DNA of 64,000 nt, from assembly GCA_027494165.1 (NCBI GenBank), contig JAOSJM010000001.1, forward strand, positions 434,001-498,000, read 5' to 3'. Shown one piece after another: positions 55,803 to 63,918 of the stretch. Origin of the DNA: Acidimicrobiia bacterium (GTDB lineage: Bacteria > Actinomycetota > Acidimicrobiia > IMCC26256 > JAOSJM01). The position numbers and the translations under genes are program-made. Within the stretch, counting starts at the first letter, position 1. Each line of letters opens with the position of its first letter. The notes beneath the pieces were generated by a model that was not told the DNA's origin, searched no databases, and worked only from the letters and a program-made list of their open reading frames with translations.

Positions 55803-57205
55803 GTGACCACCGGTGAGGAGCCCACCCGGGTCGAGACCGACAGCATGGGCGCGGTCGAGGTCCCGGCCGACCGGTACTGGGGCGCGCAGACCCAGCGGTC
55901 CCTGCACCACTTCGCCATCGGCGACGAGCGGATGCCCGCCCCGGTGATCCGCGGCCTGGCCCTCGTGAAGAAGGCGGTCGCCCTGGTGAACCGCGACCTG
56001 GGCCGGCTCCGACAGGACCTGGCCCGGTGGATCGTGGAGGCCGCCGACGAGGTCCTGGCCGGGCGCCACGATGCCGAGTTCCCCCTCCGGGTCTGGCAGA
56101 CGGGTAGCGGGACCCAGACGAACATGAACGTCAACGAGGTGATCGCCAACCGGGCGAACGAGCTGGCCGGCACCGGCCGTGGGGCGAAGGCGCCTGTCCA
56201 CCCCAACGATCACGTGAACCTCGGGCAGTCGTCGAACGACGCGTTCCCGACCGCCATGCACGTCGCCGCGGCCGAGGAGATCGTGCACCGTCTCGTCCCC
56301 TCCCTCGTCGCCCTGCGCGACGTGCTGGCGGCGAAGGCGGTGGCGTGGGACGACGTCGTGAAGGTCGGTCGGACGCACCTGCAGGACGCCGTGCCCCTCA
56401 CGCTGGGCCAGGAGGTGTCGGGGTGGGTGGCCCAGCTCGACGCCGACCTCGAGCGGCTCCGTGCCGCGCTCCCGGGCCTCTGCGAGCTGCCGCTCGGCGG
56501 CACGGCGGTGGGGACGGGCCTCAACGCCCATCCGGAACTGGGGGACCGGGCCGTGGCCGTGATCGCCGAGCTCACCGGCCTGCCGTTCGTCCCCGCGCCC
56601 AACCGCTTCGCGGCGCTCGCCGCCCACGACGCCGTCGTCGCCGCCAGCGGGGCCCTGCGGACCGTGGCCGTGTCGCTGGTCAAGATCGCCGACGACGTCC
56701 GCTGGCTGGGTTCGGGGCCCCGGGCCGGGCTGGGGAGCTCGTGCTGCCGGCCAACGAGCCCGGGTCGTCGATCATGCCGGGGAAGGTGAACCCGACCCAG
56801 GCCGAGGCGCTGATCATGGTCTGCGCGCAGGTCGTGGGGAACGACACGGCGGTGGCGTTCGCCGGGTCGCGAGGGAACCTCGAGCTCAACGTGGCCAAGC
56901 CGGTGATGATCCACAACCTGCTGCGCTCCGTCGCGCTGCTGTCGGACGCGTGCGCGAGCTTCCGGGAGCACTGCGTGGAGGGGCTCGAGCCCGACCGTGA
57001 GCGGATCGACCGCCACCTGCGCGAGTCGCTGATGCTCGTGACCGCGCTCACCCCGGAGATCGGCTACGACCGGGCCGCCGAGATCGCGAAGAAGGCCCAC
57101 GCCGAGGGGTGCACCCTGCGGGAGGCGGCCGTGGCCCTCGGTCACCTGTCGGGGGAGCGCTTCGACGAGATCGTGCGCCCCGAGCGCATGACCGGCCCCT
57201 CCTGA
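55803..57205 (+). CDS. fumC: Class II fumarate hydratase, one-base frameshift
   Basis: A class II fumarase of about 468 residues, interconverting fumarate and malate in the TCA cycle. Substrate and active-site sequences: [53 protein letters not shown] and the signature [17 protein letters not shown]. The frame breaks in the four-G run 56732-56735; one added G joins RAGLG to [12 protein letters not shown]. Such a conserved housekeeping gene broken by one base in a G run is strong evidence for an assembly error. Start GTG 55803. The last codons overlap the first unit of a short tandem repeat. Confidence 0.93.
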
Positions 57206-57255
57206 CCGGCCCCACTGACCGGCCCCTCCCTGACCGGCCCCTCCCTGACCGGCTC
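57188..57255. repeat. Short tandem repeat across the fumC stop codon
   Basis: TGACCGGCCC recurs at 57189, 57203, 57216, 57231 and (shortened) 57246, spacing 13-15 bases. The first unit is inside fumC (MTGPS) and the second supplies the TGA stop codon. Confidence 0.8.
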
Positions 57256-57296
57256 TCGCGTCCCGTCCCGGCCACCTCCGTGCTCTCTCCCTCTCC

Positions 57297-57440
57297 CGGG
57301 TTGGTGCGGAATCGGGGTCCTGAGCCCCGAAACCGCGCGAGGGTAGGCTGGGGAGCGCCAACCGGGCCGTGGTGGAGCGCCGACCGGGGCTTGGTGGAGC
57401 GCCGACCGGGCCGCGGTGGAGCGGCGGCCGGGGGTGACCC
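57297..57440. repeat. Family A element interrupted, then 22-bp tandem repeats
   Basis: GGTTGGTGCGG and an inner GGGGTCCTGAGCCCC match family A, but the right arm (CCGCGC / GCGCCAACC) is split by about 20 bases containing TAGGCT at 57344. Then GAGCGCCgACCGGGGCTTGGTG-type units repeat at 57353, 57375 and 57397, exactly 22 bp apart, with a partial fourth. It sits between fumC and the HMG-CoA-synthase-like gene. The rest of this 324-base gap shows no gene. Confidence 0.75.
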
Positions 57441-57529
57441 GGCCCGGGCGGCGGGGTCGACCCGGCGCGAGGTGACCCACCGTTCACCACCGTGGGAAGC
57501 TGGTGGCTCCCGAGACGCAGGAGGATCCC

Positions 57530-58960
57530 ATGGCGGGCATCGTCGCCTACGGGAGCTACGTCCCGTACCACCGGCTCGACCGGGCGGTCATCGCCGGGGC
57601 GCTCGGCGTCCCCGCCGGCCGCGGGACCCGGGCGGTGGCGTCCTTCGACGAGGACACCACCACCATGGCCGTCGAGGCCGGGAGGGCGGCCCTGGGGGCC
57701 ACCGACCTCCGGCCCGAGGCGCTCTACCTCGCCACCGCGGACCCCGCCTACCTCGACAAGACCAACGCCAACGCCGTCCACGCCGCGCTCGGCCTCCCGG
57801 CCTCGGCGCTGGCCGTCGACGTCGCCGGCTCGGTGCGCAGCGGGGTCGGCGCGCTCCGGGCGGCCATGGACTCGCCCGCGCCGGCCCTGGCCGTGCTCTC
57901 CGACCTGCGCACGGGGCTGTCCGGCTCGTCCGACGAGATCAACGGTGGCGACGCCGCCGCCGCCTTCGTCTTCGGCGGGTCCGGGGCCGGCCCGGTGATC
58001 GCCGAGGTGATCGGCCAGGCCCACGCCACCGAGGAGTTCCTCGACCGCTGGCGCACGCCCGGCGACCCCTTCTCCCGGGTCTGGGAGGAGCGCTTCGGCG
58101 AGCACGCCTACGTGCCCCTCGCCCTCGACGCCTGGCACGACGCCCTGAAGACCGCCGGCCTCACGCCCGAGCAGGTCGACCACGTCGTCCTCACCGGCGT
58201 GCACGCGAGGGCGGCGCGGGGCGTGGCCCGCCAGCTGGGCGTCGCGGCCGAGGCGTTCGCCGACGACCTCTCCGGCAGCGTCGGGTTCTCCGGCACGGCC
58301 CACCTCGGACTGCTCCTCGCCGACGTCCTCGACCGGGCCGAGTCCGGGAAGGTGATCGCGTGCGTGCTGCTGGCCGACGGGGCGTCGGTGCTCCTGCTCC
58401 GCACCACCGAGGCGCTCGCCTCCTACCGACCCAAGGCCACCGTGGCCGAGCAGGTGAGCGCCGGGAGCGGCACCCTGGGCTACGAGACCTTCCTGACCTG
58501 GCGGGGGATGCTGCGCCGGGAGCCGCCCCGGCGGCCCGACCCGGACGCCCCGGCCGCGCCTCCGTCGCTGCGTCACGAGGCCTGGAAGTTCGCCTTCACG
58601 GCGAGCCGTTGCGAGGAGTGCGGCACCCGGCACCTGCCGCCCACCCGGGTCTGCGCCGAGTGCGGGGCCGTCGACCGGATGCAGGACGAGCGCCTCGCCG
58701 ACACCCCGGGCACCGTGGCCACGTTCACGGTCGACCGGCTGGCGTTCACCCCGAGCCCGCCGATGGTCGCCGCGGTCGTCGACTTCGAGGGAGGCGGGCG
58801 GTTCCGCTGCGAGGTCACCGACGTGGACCCCTCGGCGATCGCCATCGGCGACCGGGTGGAGATGACCTTCCGGCGGATCTTCACCGCCGGCAACGGGGTG
58901 CACAACTACTTCTGGAAGGCCCGCCCGGTGCGTGAAGCCGGCGCGGGGGAGGCGTCGTGA
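57530..58960 (+). CDS. HMG-CoA synthase-like/DUF35 fusion protein
   Basis: A 476-residue fusion. Residues 1-330 are a thiolase-superfamily HMG-CoA synthase/KAS III-like domain (GIVAYGSYVPYHRLDR, SFDEDTTTMAVEAGRAAL, GGDAAAAFVFGG, VLTGVHARAARGVARQLG). Residues about 365-470 are DUF35: a CEECG...CAECG zinc ribbon and an OB-fold (FRCEVTDVDPSAIAIGDRVEM). At the position of the catalytic Cys (AVDVAGSVRSGVGAL) no Cys is present, so the first domain may be inactive or structural. The ATG at 57530 has CAGGAGG upstream. A thiolase follows 43 bases later; the pair probably forms an acyl-CoA condensing complex. Confidence 0.85.
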   Translation: MAGIVAYGSYVPYHRLDRAVIAGALGVPAGRGTRAVASFDEDTTTMAVEAGRAALGATDLRPEALYLATADPAYLDKTNANAVHAALGLPASALAVDVAGSVRSGVGALRAAMDSPAPALAVLSDLRTGLSGSSDEINGGDAAAAFVFGGSGAGPVIAEVIGQAHATEEFLDRWRTPGDPFSRVWEERFGEHAYVPLALDAWHDALKTAGLTPEQVDHVVLTGVHARAARGVARQLGVAAEAFADDLSGSVGFSGTAHLGLLLADVLDRAESGKVIACVLLADGASVLLLRTTEALASYRPKATVAEQVSAGSGTLGYETFLTWRGMLRREPPRRPDPDAPAAPPSLRHEAWKFAFTASRCEECGTRHLPPTRVCAECGAVDRMQDERLADTPGTVATFTVDRLAFTPSPPMVAAVVDFEGGGRFRCEVTDVDPSAIAIGDRVEMTFRRIFTAGNGVHNYFWKARPVREAGAGEAS

Positions 58961-59003
58961 TGCCGGCCGCAGCGGCGGCCGGGCGCGAAGGAGGAGTTGC
59001 CTG

Positions 59004-60203
59004 ATGGCATCGAACGGCATCCGCGACCGGGTCGCGGTGGTGGGGATGGGCTGCACCACCTTCGGCGAGCACTGGGACAAGGGCCCCGAGGACCTGCTCG
59101 TCGACGCGGTCACCGACGCGCTGGCGTCCGCCGGCGTGGCCAAGGCCGACGTCGACGCGTACTGGCTGGGGACCATGGGCTCGGGCATCTCCGGGCTCAC
59201 GCTCTCCCGGCCGCTGCGGATCGACTACAAGCCGGTGTCCCGCAACGAGAACATGTGCGCCACCGGCTCCGACGCCTTCCGCAACGCCTGCTACGCGGTG
59301 GCCTCGGGGGCGTTCGACGTCGCCATGGCGGTGGGGGTCGAGAAGCTCAAGGACGGTGGGTTCTCGGGTCTCGTCATCCCCACGCCGTCGTCCGACGGCA
59401 CCGCCGCCGACCTCAGCGCCCCGGCGCTCTTCAGCCTGCTCGCCCCCGCCTACGCCAAGAAGTACGGGGTCGACGACCAGGAGCTCAAGGACGTCTTCAC
59501 CCGGATCGCGTGGAAGAACCACAAGAACGGCGCGCTGAACCCCCGGGCCCAGTTCCGCAAGGAGGTCCCCAAGGACACGATCGCCTGCTCGCCGCTCATG
59601 GCCGGGCCGCTCGGGATCTTCGACTGCTCCGGGGTCTCCGACGGGTCGGCGGCCGCGATCATCGTGCGGGCCGAGGACGCCCACCGCTACACCGACCGGC
59701 CCGTGTACGTGAAGGGGATGTCGATGGTGGCGGGCCCGGCGACCGGCGCGATCGACCCGGACTACGACTACACGACGTTCACCGAGGTCGTGGCCTCGGC
59801 CACCGACGCCTACCGGCAGGCGGGGGTCACGGATCCCCGCGCCCAGCTCGCCATGGCCGAGGTGCACGACTGCTTCACCCCGACCGAGCTCGTCCTCATG
59901 GAGGACCTGGGCTTCGCCGAGCGGGGCACCGCGTGGAAGGAGGTGCTCGCCGGCACCTTCGACCTCGACGGCGAATTGCCGGTGAACCCCGACGGCGGGC
60001 TGAAGGCCTTCGGCCACCCGATCGGGGCGTCGGGCCTGCGGATGCTCTTCGAGTGCTGGCTCCAGCTCCGGGACGAGGCCGGGGAGCGCCAGATCGGGAC
60101 GGTGGCCCAGGGCAAGACGCTGGCGCTGACCCACAACCTCGGCGGCGCGCCGGGCGAGTGCGTCTCGTACGTGAGCGTCGTGGGCTCCCAGCCGAGCGCG
60201 TAG
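59004..60203 (+). CDS. Thiolase (SCP-x type acetyl-CoA acetyltransferase)
   Basis: A 399-residue thiolase. The nucleophilic Cys is in ENMCATGSDAFRNACYAV (about residue 89), the His in HPIGASG and HDCFTPTELV; the last loop is NLGGAPGECVSYV instead of the usual CxG, as in SCP-x-type enzymes. ATG 59004 is preceded by GAAGGAGGAG. It is the second gene after the Cys-less HMG-CoA-synthase-like/DUF35 fusion; it can supply the active site of that complex. Substrate chain length is unknown. Confidence 0.9.
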   Translation: MASNGIRDRVAVVGMGCTTFGEHWDKGPEDLLVDAVTDALASAGVAKADVDAYWLGTMGSGISGLTLSRPLRIDYKPVSRNENMCATGSDAFRNACYAVASGAFDVAMAVGVEKLKDGGFSGLVIPTPSSDGTAADLSAPALFSLLAPAYAKKYGVDDQELKDVFTRIAWKNHKNGALNPRAQFRKEVPKDTIACSPLMAGPLGIFDCSGVSDGSAAAIIVRAEDAHRYTDRPVYVKGMSMVAGPATGAIDPDYDYTTFTEVVASATDAYRQAGVTDPRAQLAMAEVHDCFTPTELVLMEDLGFAERGTAWKEVLAGTFDLDGELPVNPDGGLKAFGHPIGASGLRMLFECWLQLRDEAGERQIGTVAQGKTLALTHNLGGAPGECVSYVSVVGSQPSA

Positions 60204-60249
60204 CCCACCCACCAGCAGCCAGCGCCCACCAGCCGCCCACCATCCCGCT

Positions 60250-60360
60250 CTCGGGTGTCTCTGCCGTCGCTGGGCGGGGGTGGAGGCACCCGAATCGTCG
60301 ACGGTCTGGTTCCGGGTGTCTCTGCCGTCGCTGGGCGGGGGTGGAGGCACCCGAGTCGTC
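60250..60360. repeat. Family B repeat, two 61-bp copies
   Basis: CGGGTGTCTCTGCCGTCGC...GGAGGCACCCG occurs at 60252 and 60313, 61 bp apart. Outer stem CGGGTGTC/GGCACCCG. It starts about 46 bases after the thiolase stop and ends about 30 before the siroheme operon dyad. Confidence 0.9.
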
Positions 60361-60391
60361 GGTGACGGAGAGGCGGAGCTGGCGGCGATGT

Positions 60392-60443
60392 GAAATCCGA
60401 CTCATCTGGTCAGAAAAATTCTTGACCATTTGAGTCGGGTTTC
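60392..60443. promoter_or_regulatory. Long imperfect dyad, candidate operator of the siroheme/reductase operon
   Basis: Left arm 60392-60415 (GAAATCCGACTCA then TGGTCAGAA) and right arm 60419-60443 (TTCTTGACCA then TGAGTCGGGTTTC) are reverse complements except for three mismatches and one extra base, with a three-base centre. The right arm covers the -35 hexamer at 60422, so a bound protein would block or guide RNA polymerase. Confidence 0.8.
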
Positions 60444-60450
60444 TTAGGGT
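60422..60450 (+). promoter_or_regulatory. Strong promoter of the siroheme/nitrite-sulfite reductase operon
   Basis: TTGACC (60422-60427), 17 bases, TAGGGT (60445-60450), then the ATG at 60458. This is the best -35/-10 pair in the window and the transcript should be leaderless or nearly so. Confidence 0.85.
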
Positions 60451-60457
60451 GCTCGGC

Positions 60458-61172
60458 ATGGCACCGGATCGCCGCGACGCCGTCCACCCGGACACCGACC
60501 TCGCCACCCGCCCGACCGCCGGCGCGCCTGCCCGCGCCGTCACCGAGCCGGTCCCCCGGTGTTCCCGGTCGGGCTCGTGGTCGCGGGGAGGCCCTGCCTG
60601 GTCGTGGGCGGCGGTCCCGTCGCCGCCCGCAAGGCCGCGGCCCTCGCCGCCTGCGGTGCCGACGTCACCGTCGTCGCCGAGGAGCCGGGCCCCGCGGTCC
60701 TCGACCTGGCCCGAGCCGGCCTGGTCCGGCTCGAGGCCCGCGCGTACCGCCCGGGGAGGCGGCCGCCCACCGGCTCGTGATCTCGGCCACGGGCGAGCCG
60801 GCAGTCACCGCGCGCGTCGTCGCCGACGCCGAGGCAGCCGGGGTCTGGGTGAACGCCGCGGACGACCCAGCCCGTTGCAGCGTCCTGCTCCCTGCCGTCC
60901 TGCGGCGGGGGCCGGTCACGGTCGCGGTGGCGACCGACGGCGCCAGCCCGGCCCTGGCGTCGTGGCTGCGCGACCGGCTCGGCGGTCTGGTCGGGTCCGA
61001 GGCGGGGACCACCGCGACGCTCCTCGCCGAGGCCCGGGCGGCTCTCCACCGGAGGGGCCGCTCGACCGAGCGCACGGGGTTCCGGGCCGCCCTCGACGCC
61101 GGTCTGGTCGAGGCGGTGCGCGCCGGCCGGGTGGACGAGGCCCGCCGCCTGATCGACGAGGCGATCGCGTGA
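60458..61172 (+). CDS. Precorrin-2 dehydrogenase (SirC/CysG N-domain), two frameshifts
   Basis: About 238 residues once two missing bases (C run 60553-60557 and G run 60753-60756) are restored. It begins with a disordered leader (MAPDRRDAVHPDTDLATRP), then FPVGLVVAGRPCLVVGGGPVAARKAAALAACGADVT, the NAD-binding fold that oxidises precorrin-2 to sirohydrochlorin. Later: EAAAHRLVISATGEPAVTARV, WVNAADDPARCSVLLPAV and RGPVTVAVATDGASPALASWLR, all standard for the SirC/Met8 group. Stop TGA overlaps the GTG of the next gene. It provides siroheme for the reductase. Confidence 0.87.
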
Positions 61173-61933
61173 CGGCCGTGACCGCGCCGATTGTCCACAT
61201 CGTCGGGGCCGGCCCGGGCGATCCGGAGCTGCTCACCCTCAAAGCGGCCCGGCTCCTGGCGACGGCCGAGGTCGTCGTCCACGACCGCCTCGTCGCCCCC
61301 CGCATCCTGGCGCTGGTGCCCCCGGAGGCCGAGCGCATCGACGTCGGCAAGCGGCCCGGCCGCCCCCTCCCCCAGGAGCTCGTCGACGCGCTCCTCGTGG
61401 AGCTGGGCCGGGCCGGCCGGCGGATCGTGAGGCTCAAAGGCGGCGACCCGTTCGTGTTCGGCCGCGGCGGCGAAGAGGCCCGGGCGCTCGCGGCCGCCGG
61501 CGTGCCCTTCGAGGTCGTCCCGGGGATCTCCGCGGCGCTGGGCGTGCCCGCCTACGCCGGCATCCCCGTCACCCACCGGGGCCTCGCGGCGTCGTTCACC
61601 GTCGTCACCGGTCGGCGGGCCCCCGGGTGGCCCGACGTCGACTGGAAGGCCCTCGCCCGGGTCGGCGGCACCCTCGTCATCCTCATGGGCGTGGCCCGAC
61701 GGGCCGAGATCGCCGCCCGCCTCGTCGGCGGCGGGCTCCCGGGCCGGACCCCGGTGGCGGCCGTGCGGTGGGGGACCCGCGACGACCAGATGGTCTGGCG
61801 AACGACCCTCGCGGAGCTGGGGGCTGCCCCCGTCGAGGGGCCGGCGACGATCGTCGTCGGCGAGGTCGCGGCCCTCGACCTGACCTGGTTCCGGCCGGCT
61901 GGCCTGGCCGCTGTGCCGGGGGAGGGCCGGTGA
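61169..61933 (+). CDS. cobA: Uroporphyrinogen-III C-methyltransferase
   Basis: A 254-residue SUMT that makes precorrin-2 from uroporphyrinogen III, the first step to siroheme and cobalamin. Signatures: VGAGPGDPELLTLKA, VVHDRLVAPRILALVP, LKGGDPFVFGRGGEEA, VVPGISAALGVPAYAGIPVTHRG and VAAVRWGTRDDQ. GTG 61169 overlaps the previous stop (GTGA), and its stop overlaps the GTG of the small gene after it. Context points to siroheme, not B12. Confidence 0.95.
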   Translation: MTAVTAPIVHIVGAGPGDPELLTLKAARLLATAEVVVHDRLVAPRILALVPPEAERIDVGKRPGRPLPQELVDALLVELGRAGRRIVRLKGGDPFVFGRGGEEARALAAAGVPFEVVPGISAALGVPAYAGIPVTHRGLAASFTVVTGRRAPGWPDVDWKALARVGGTLVILMGVARRAEIAARLVGGGLPGRTPVAAVRWGTRDDQMVWRTTLAELGAAPVEGPATIVVGEVAALDLTWFRPAGLAAVPGEGR

Positions 61934-62064
61934 GGGCGCGCCGCCGGCCGGGCTCGCGACCGTCGCCGGCGACGTCGCTTCGCCGCCTCCTCTCGCGCTT
62001 CGCCCGCGCCGTCGCCGACGGCGAGGCCCGCTTCTGGGGCGTGGACCCCGGCGGGGGGAGTTGA
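61930..62064 (+). CDS. Small conserved-context protein of 44 residues
   Basis: A 44-residue frame from GTG 61930 (GTGA overlap with cobA) to a TGA at 62064, with the next gene starting 3 bases later. A basic N-terminus (VRARRRPGSRPSPATSLRRLL) is followed by a helix-like SRFARAVADGEARFWGVDP. No family recognised. Perfect coupling at both ends argues that it is translated and not a spacer. Confidence 0.55.
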   Translation: MRARRRPGSRPSPATSLRRLLSRFARAVADGEARFWGVDPGGGS

Positions 62065-62067
62065 GCG

Positions 62068-63863
62068 GTGGCCATCGACGTTCGCGAGCTGCGGGGCCGG
62101 ACCCTCGATCCAGAGGTCTCGGCCGAGCTCGACACCTACGAGGCCACCCTGGGCGAGTACCTCGTCGGCGACCTCGATCCCGACGTGTTCCGGGTGTTCC
62201 GTCTCACCCACGGGATCTACGGTCAGCGCCAGGGCGGTCACCACCAGATGGTCCGGGTCAAGGTGCCCCACGGCCGGCTCGATCCCGAGCAGCTCGAGGT
62301 CCTCGCCCACGTCGCCGACGGGTACTCGCGAGGTTGGGGCCACCTCACGACCCGCCAGAACGTCCAGTTCCACTTCGTGGCCCTCGAGCGGACCCCCGAG
62401 GTCCTCCGGTTGCTCGCCTCGGTGGGGCTCACGACCCGCGAGGCCTGCGGCGACACGGTCCGCAACGTGGCCGCCTGCCACCTGGCCGGCGCCTGCCCGT
62501 TCGAGGTGCTGGACGTCACCCCGTGGGCCGAGGCCACGACCCGGCACCTCCTGCGGCACCCCTACGCCCAGCGGCTGCCCCGCAAGTTCAAGGTCAACTT
62601 CTCGGGCTGCGCCACCGACTGCGGCCAGGCCATGTTCAACGACGTGGGTGTGGTCGCGGTCCGCCGCCCGCACCCCGACGGCACCGTGGAGGACGGCTTC
62701 CGGGTCTTCGTGGCGGGCGGGCTGGGCGCGAACCCGCACCCCGCGCTCGCGCTCGAGGAGTTCACGCCCCGCGAGGACCTGCTCCCCACCGTCGAGGCGG
62801 TCCTGCGCACCTTCGACCACGACGGCAACCGCGACAACAAGCTCCGGGCCCGCATGAAGTGGCTCGTCGACACTCTCGGCATCGACGAGGTTCGCCGCCG
62901 CGTGCTGCGGGAGCGGCGCTTCCTGCGGGCGGTGTCGGGCTGGCCCGGCGGGATCCCCGCGGTCGTCGCCGAGCGGGGGGACGCGCCCGCGGGTGACGGC
63001 GCCGGCGGGGCCGGCACCCCGGACCTCGCGGCACCCGTCCGCTTCCGATCGGCCGACCCGTTCCAGCGCTGGGTGGACGCGAACGTCGTGCGGGGCGCCG
63101 GCCCGGGGGCGGGTGGCCCGGCCAGCGCGATCGCCCACGCGCCGCTCGGCGACCTGACCGCCGGTCAGTTCCGGGCCGTCGCCGACCTCCAACGGGAGCT
63201 CGGGCTCGACGTCCGGGTCACCAACCGCCAGAACCTCGTCCTGCGCGACGTTCGCGAGGAGGACCTGCGCACCCTCCACGGGCGCCTGACCGCGATGGGG
63301 ATGGCGACCCCCGGAGCCGAGCTCGCCCGCGACGTGGTGTCCTGCCCCGGGGCCGACACCTGCAACCTCGCCGTCACCCAGTCGCGGGGGCTCGCGCAGG
63401 CCATCGGCGCGGCCCTCGAGGATGCCGGCCTGGCCGACGTGGGCGGTGTGCGGGTGAACATCTCCGGCTGCACGAACTCGTGCGGGCAGCACCATGTCGC
63501 CGACATCGGGCTCTTCGGGCTCGAGCGGCGGGCGCACGGTCGCTCGGCCCCTGGCTACCAGCTCCTGCTGGGGGGACGGCTGGGGGAGACGGAGGTCGAG
63601 TTCGGACGGAAGGCGGTGAAGCTCCCGGCCAAGGCCGCGGCGCAGGCCGTCGTCGAGGTGGTCGGCCGCTTCGCGGCCGACCGGGAGGTAGGGAGACCTT
63701 CGGTGGCTGGCTCGAGCGGGCCGGAGGTGCCGCGGAGGTGGGTGCCGGGCTGGCCCACCTGGCCGAGCTGCTCCATCCCGACGACGCCCCCGGCCTGTAC
63801 GTGGACTTCGGCGAGACCGGTCCGTACGTCGTCGAGACCGGGCCGGGCGAGTGCGCCACCTGA
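62068..63863 (+). CDS. nirA: Ferredoxin-type nitrite/sulfite reductase, one-base frameshift
   Basis: About 598 residues. Iron-sulfur/siroheme cysteines are in the C-half: SCPGADTCNLAVTQ and NISGCTNSCGQHH. The N-half carries a related set (ACHLAGACPFEV and NFSGCATDCGQ), the internal duplication of this family. Siroheme contact sequences: RGWGHLTTRQNVQFH and VRVTNRQNLVLRD. It reduces nitrite to ammonia or sulfite to sulfide with electrons from ferredoxin. The frame breaks in the G run 63691-63693; one added G restores EVGETFGGWLERAG and a stop at 63863. GTG 62068. Nitrite versus sulfite cannot be separated from sequence alone. Confidence 0.92.
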
Positions 63864-63918
63864 CCGTGCTCTCCCGTCCCCCGTCCCCGAAGCCGAGAGA
63901 ACCCGGAGGCGTACGGAG

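Noticed and set aside
4617-57440. IS elements or MITEs as the source of the palindromes
   Set aside because: No target-site duplications, transposase or typical MITE length are seen; the copies are tied to stop codons. A REP-like origin remains possible and is kept in findings.
1455-63863. Programmed ribosomal frameshifting as the cause of the many frame breaks
   Set aside because: The breaks occur in unrelated genes, lack shared slippery heptamers or downstream structures, and nearly all need one added G or C in a run, which fits sequencing error better.
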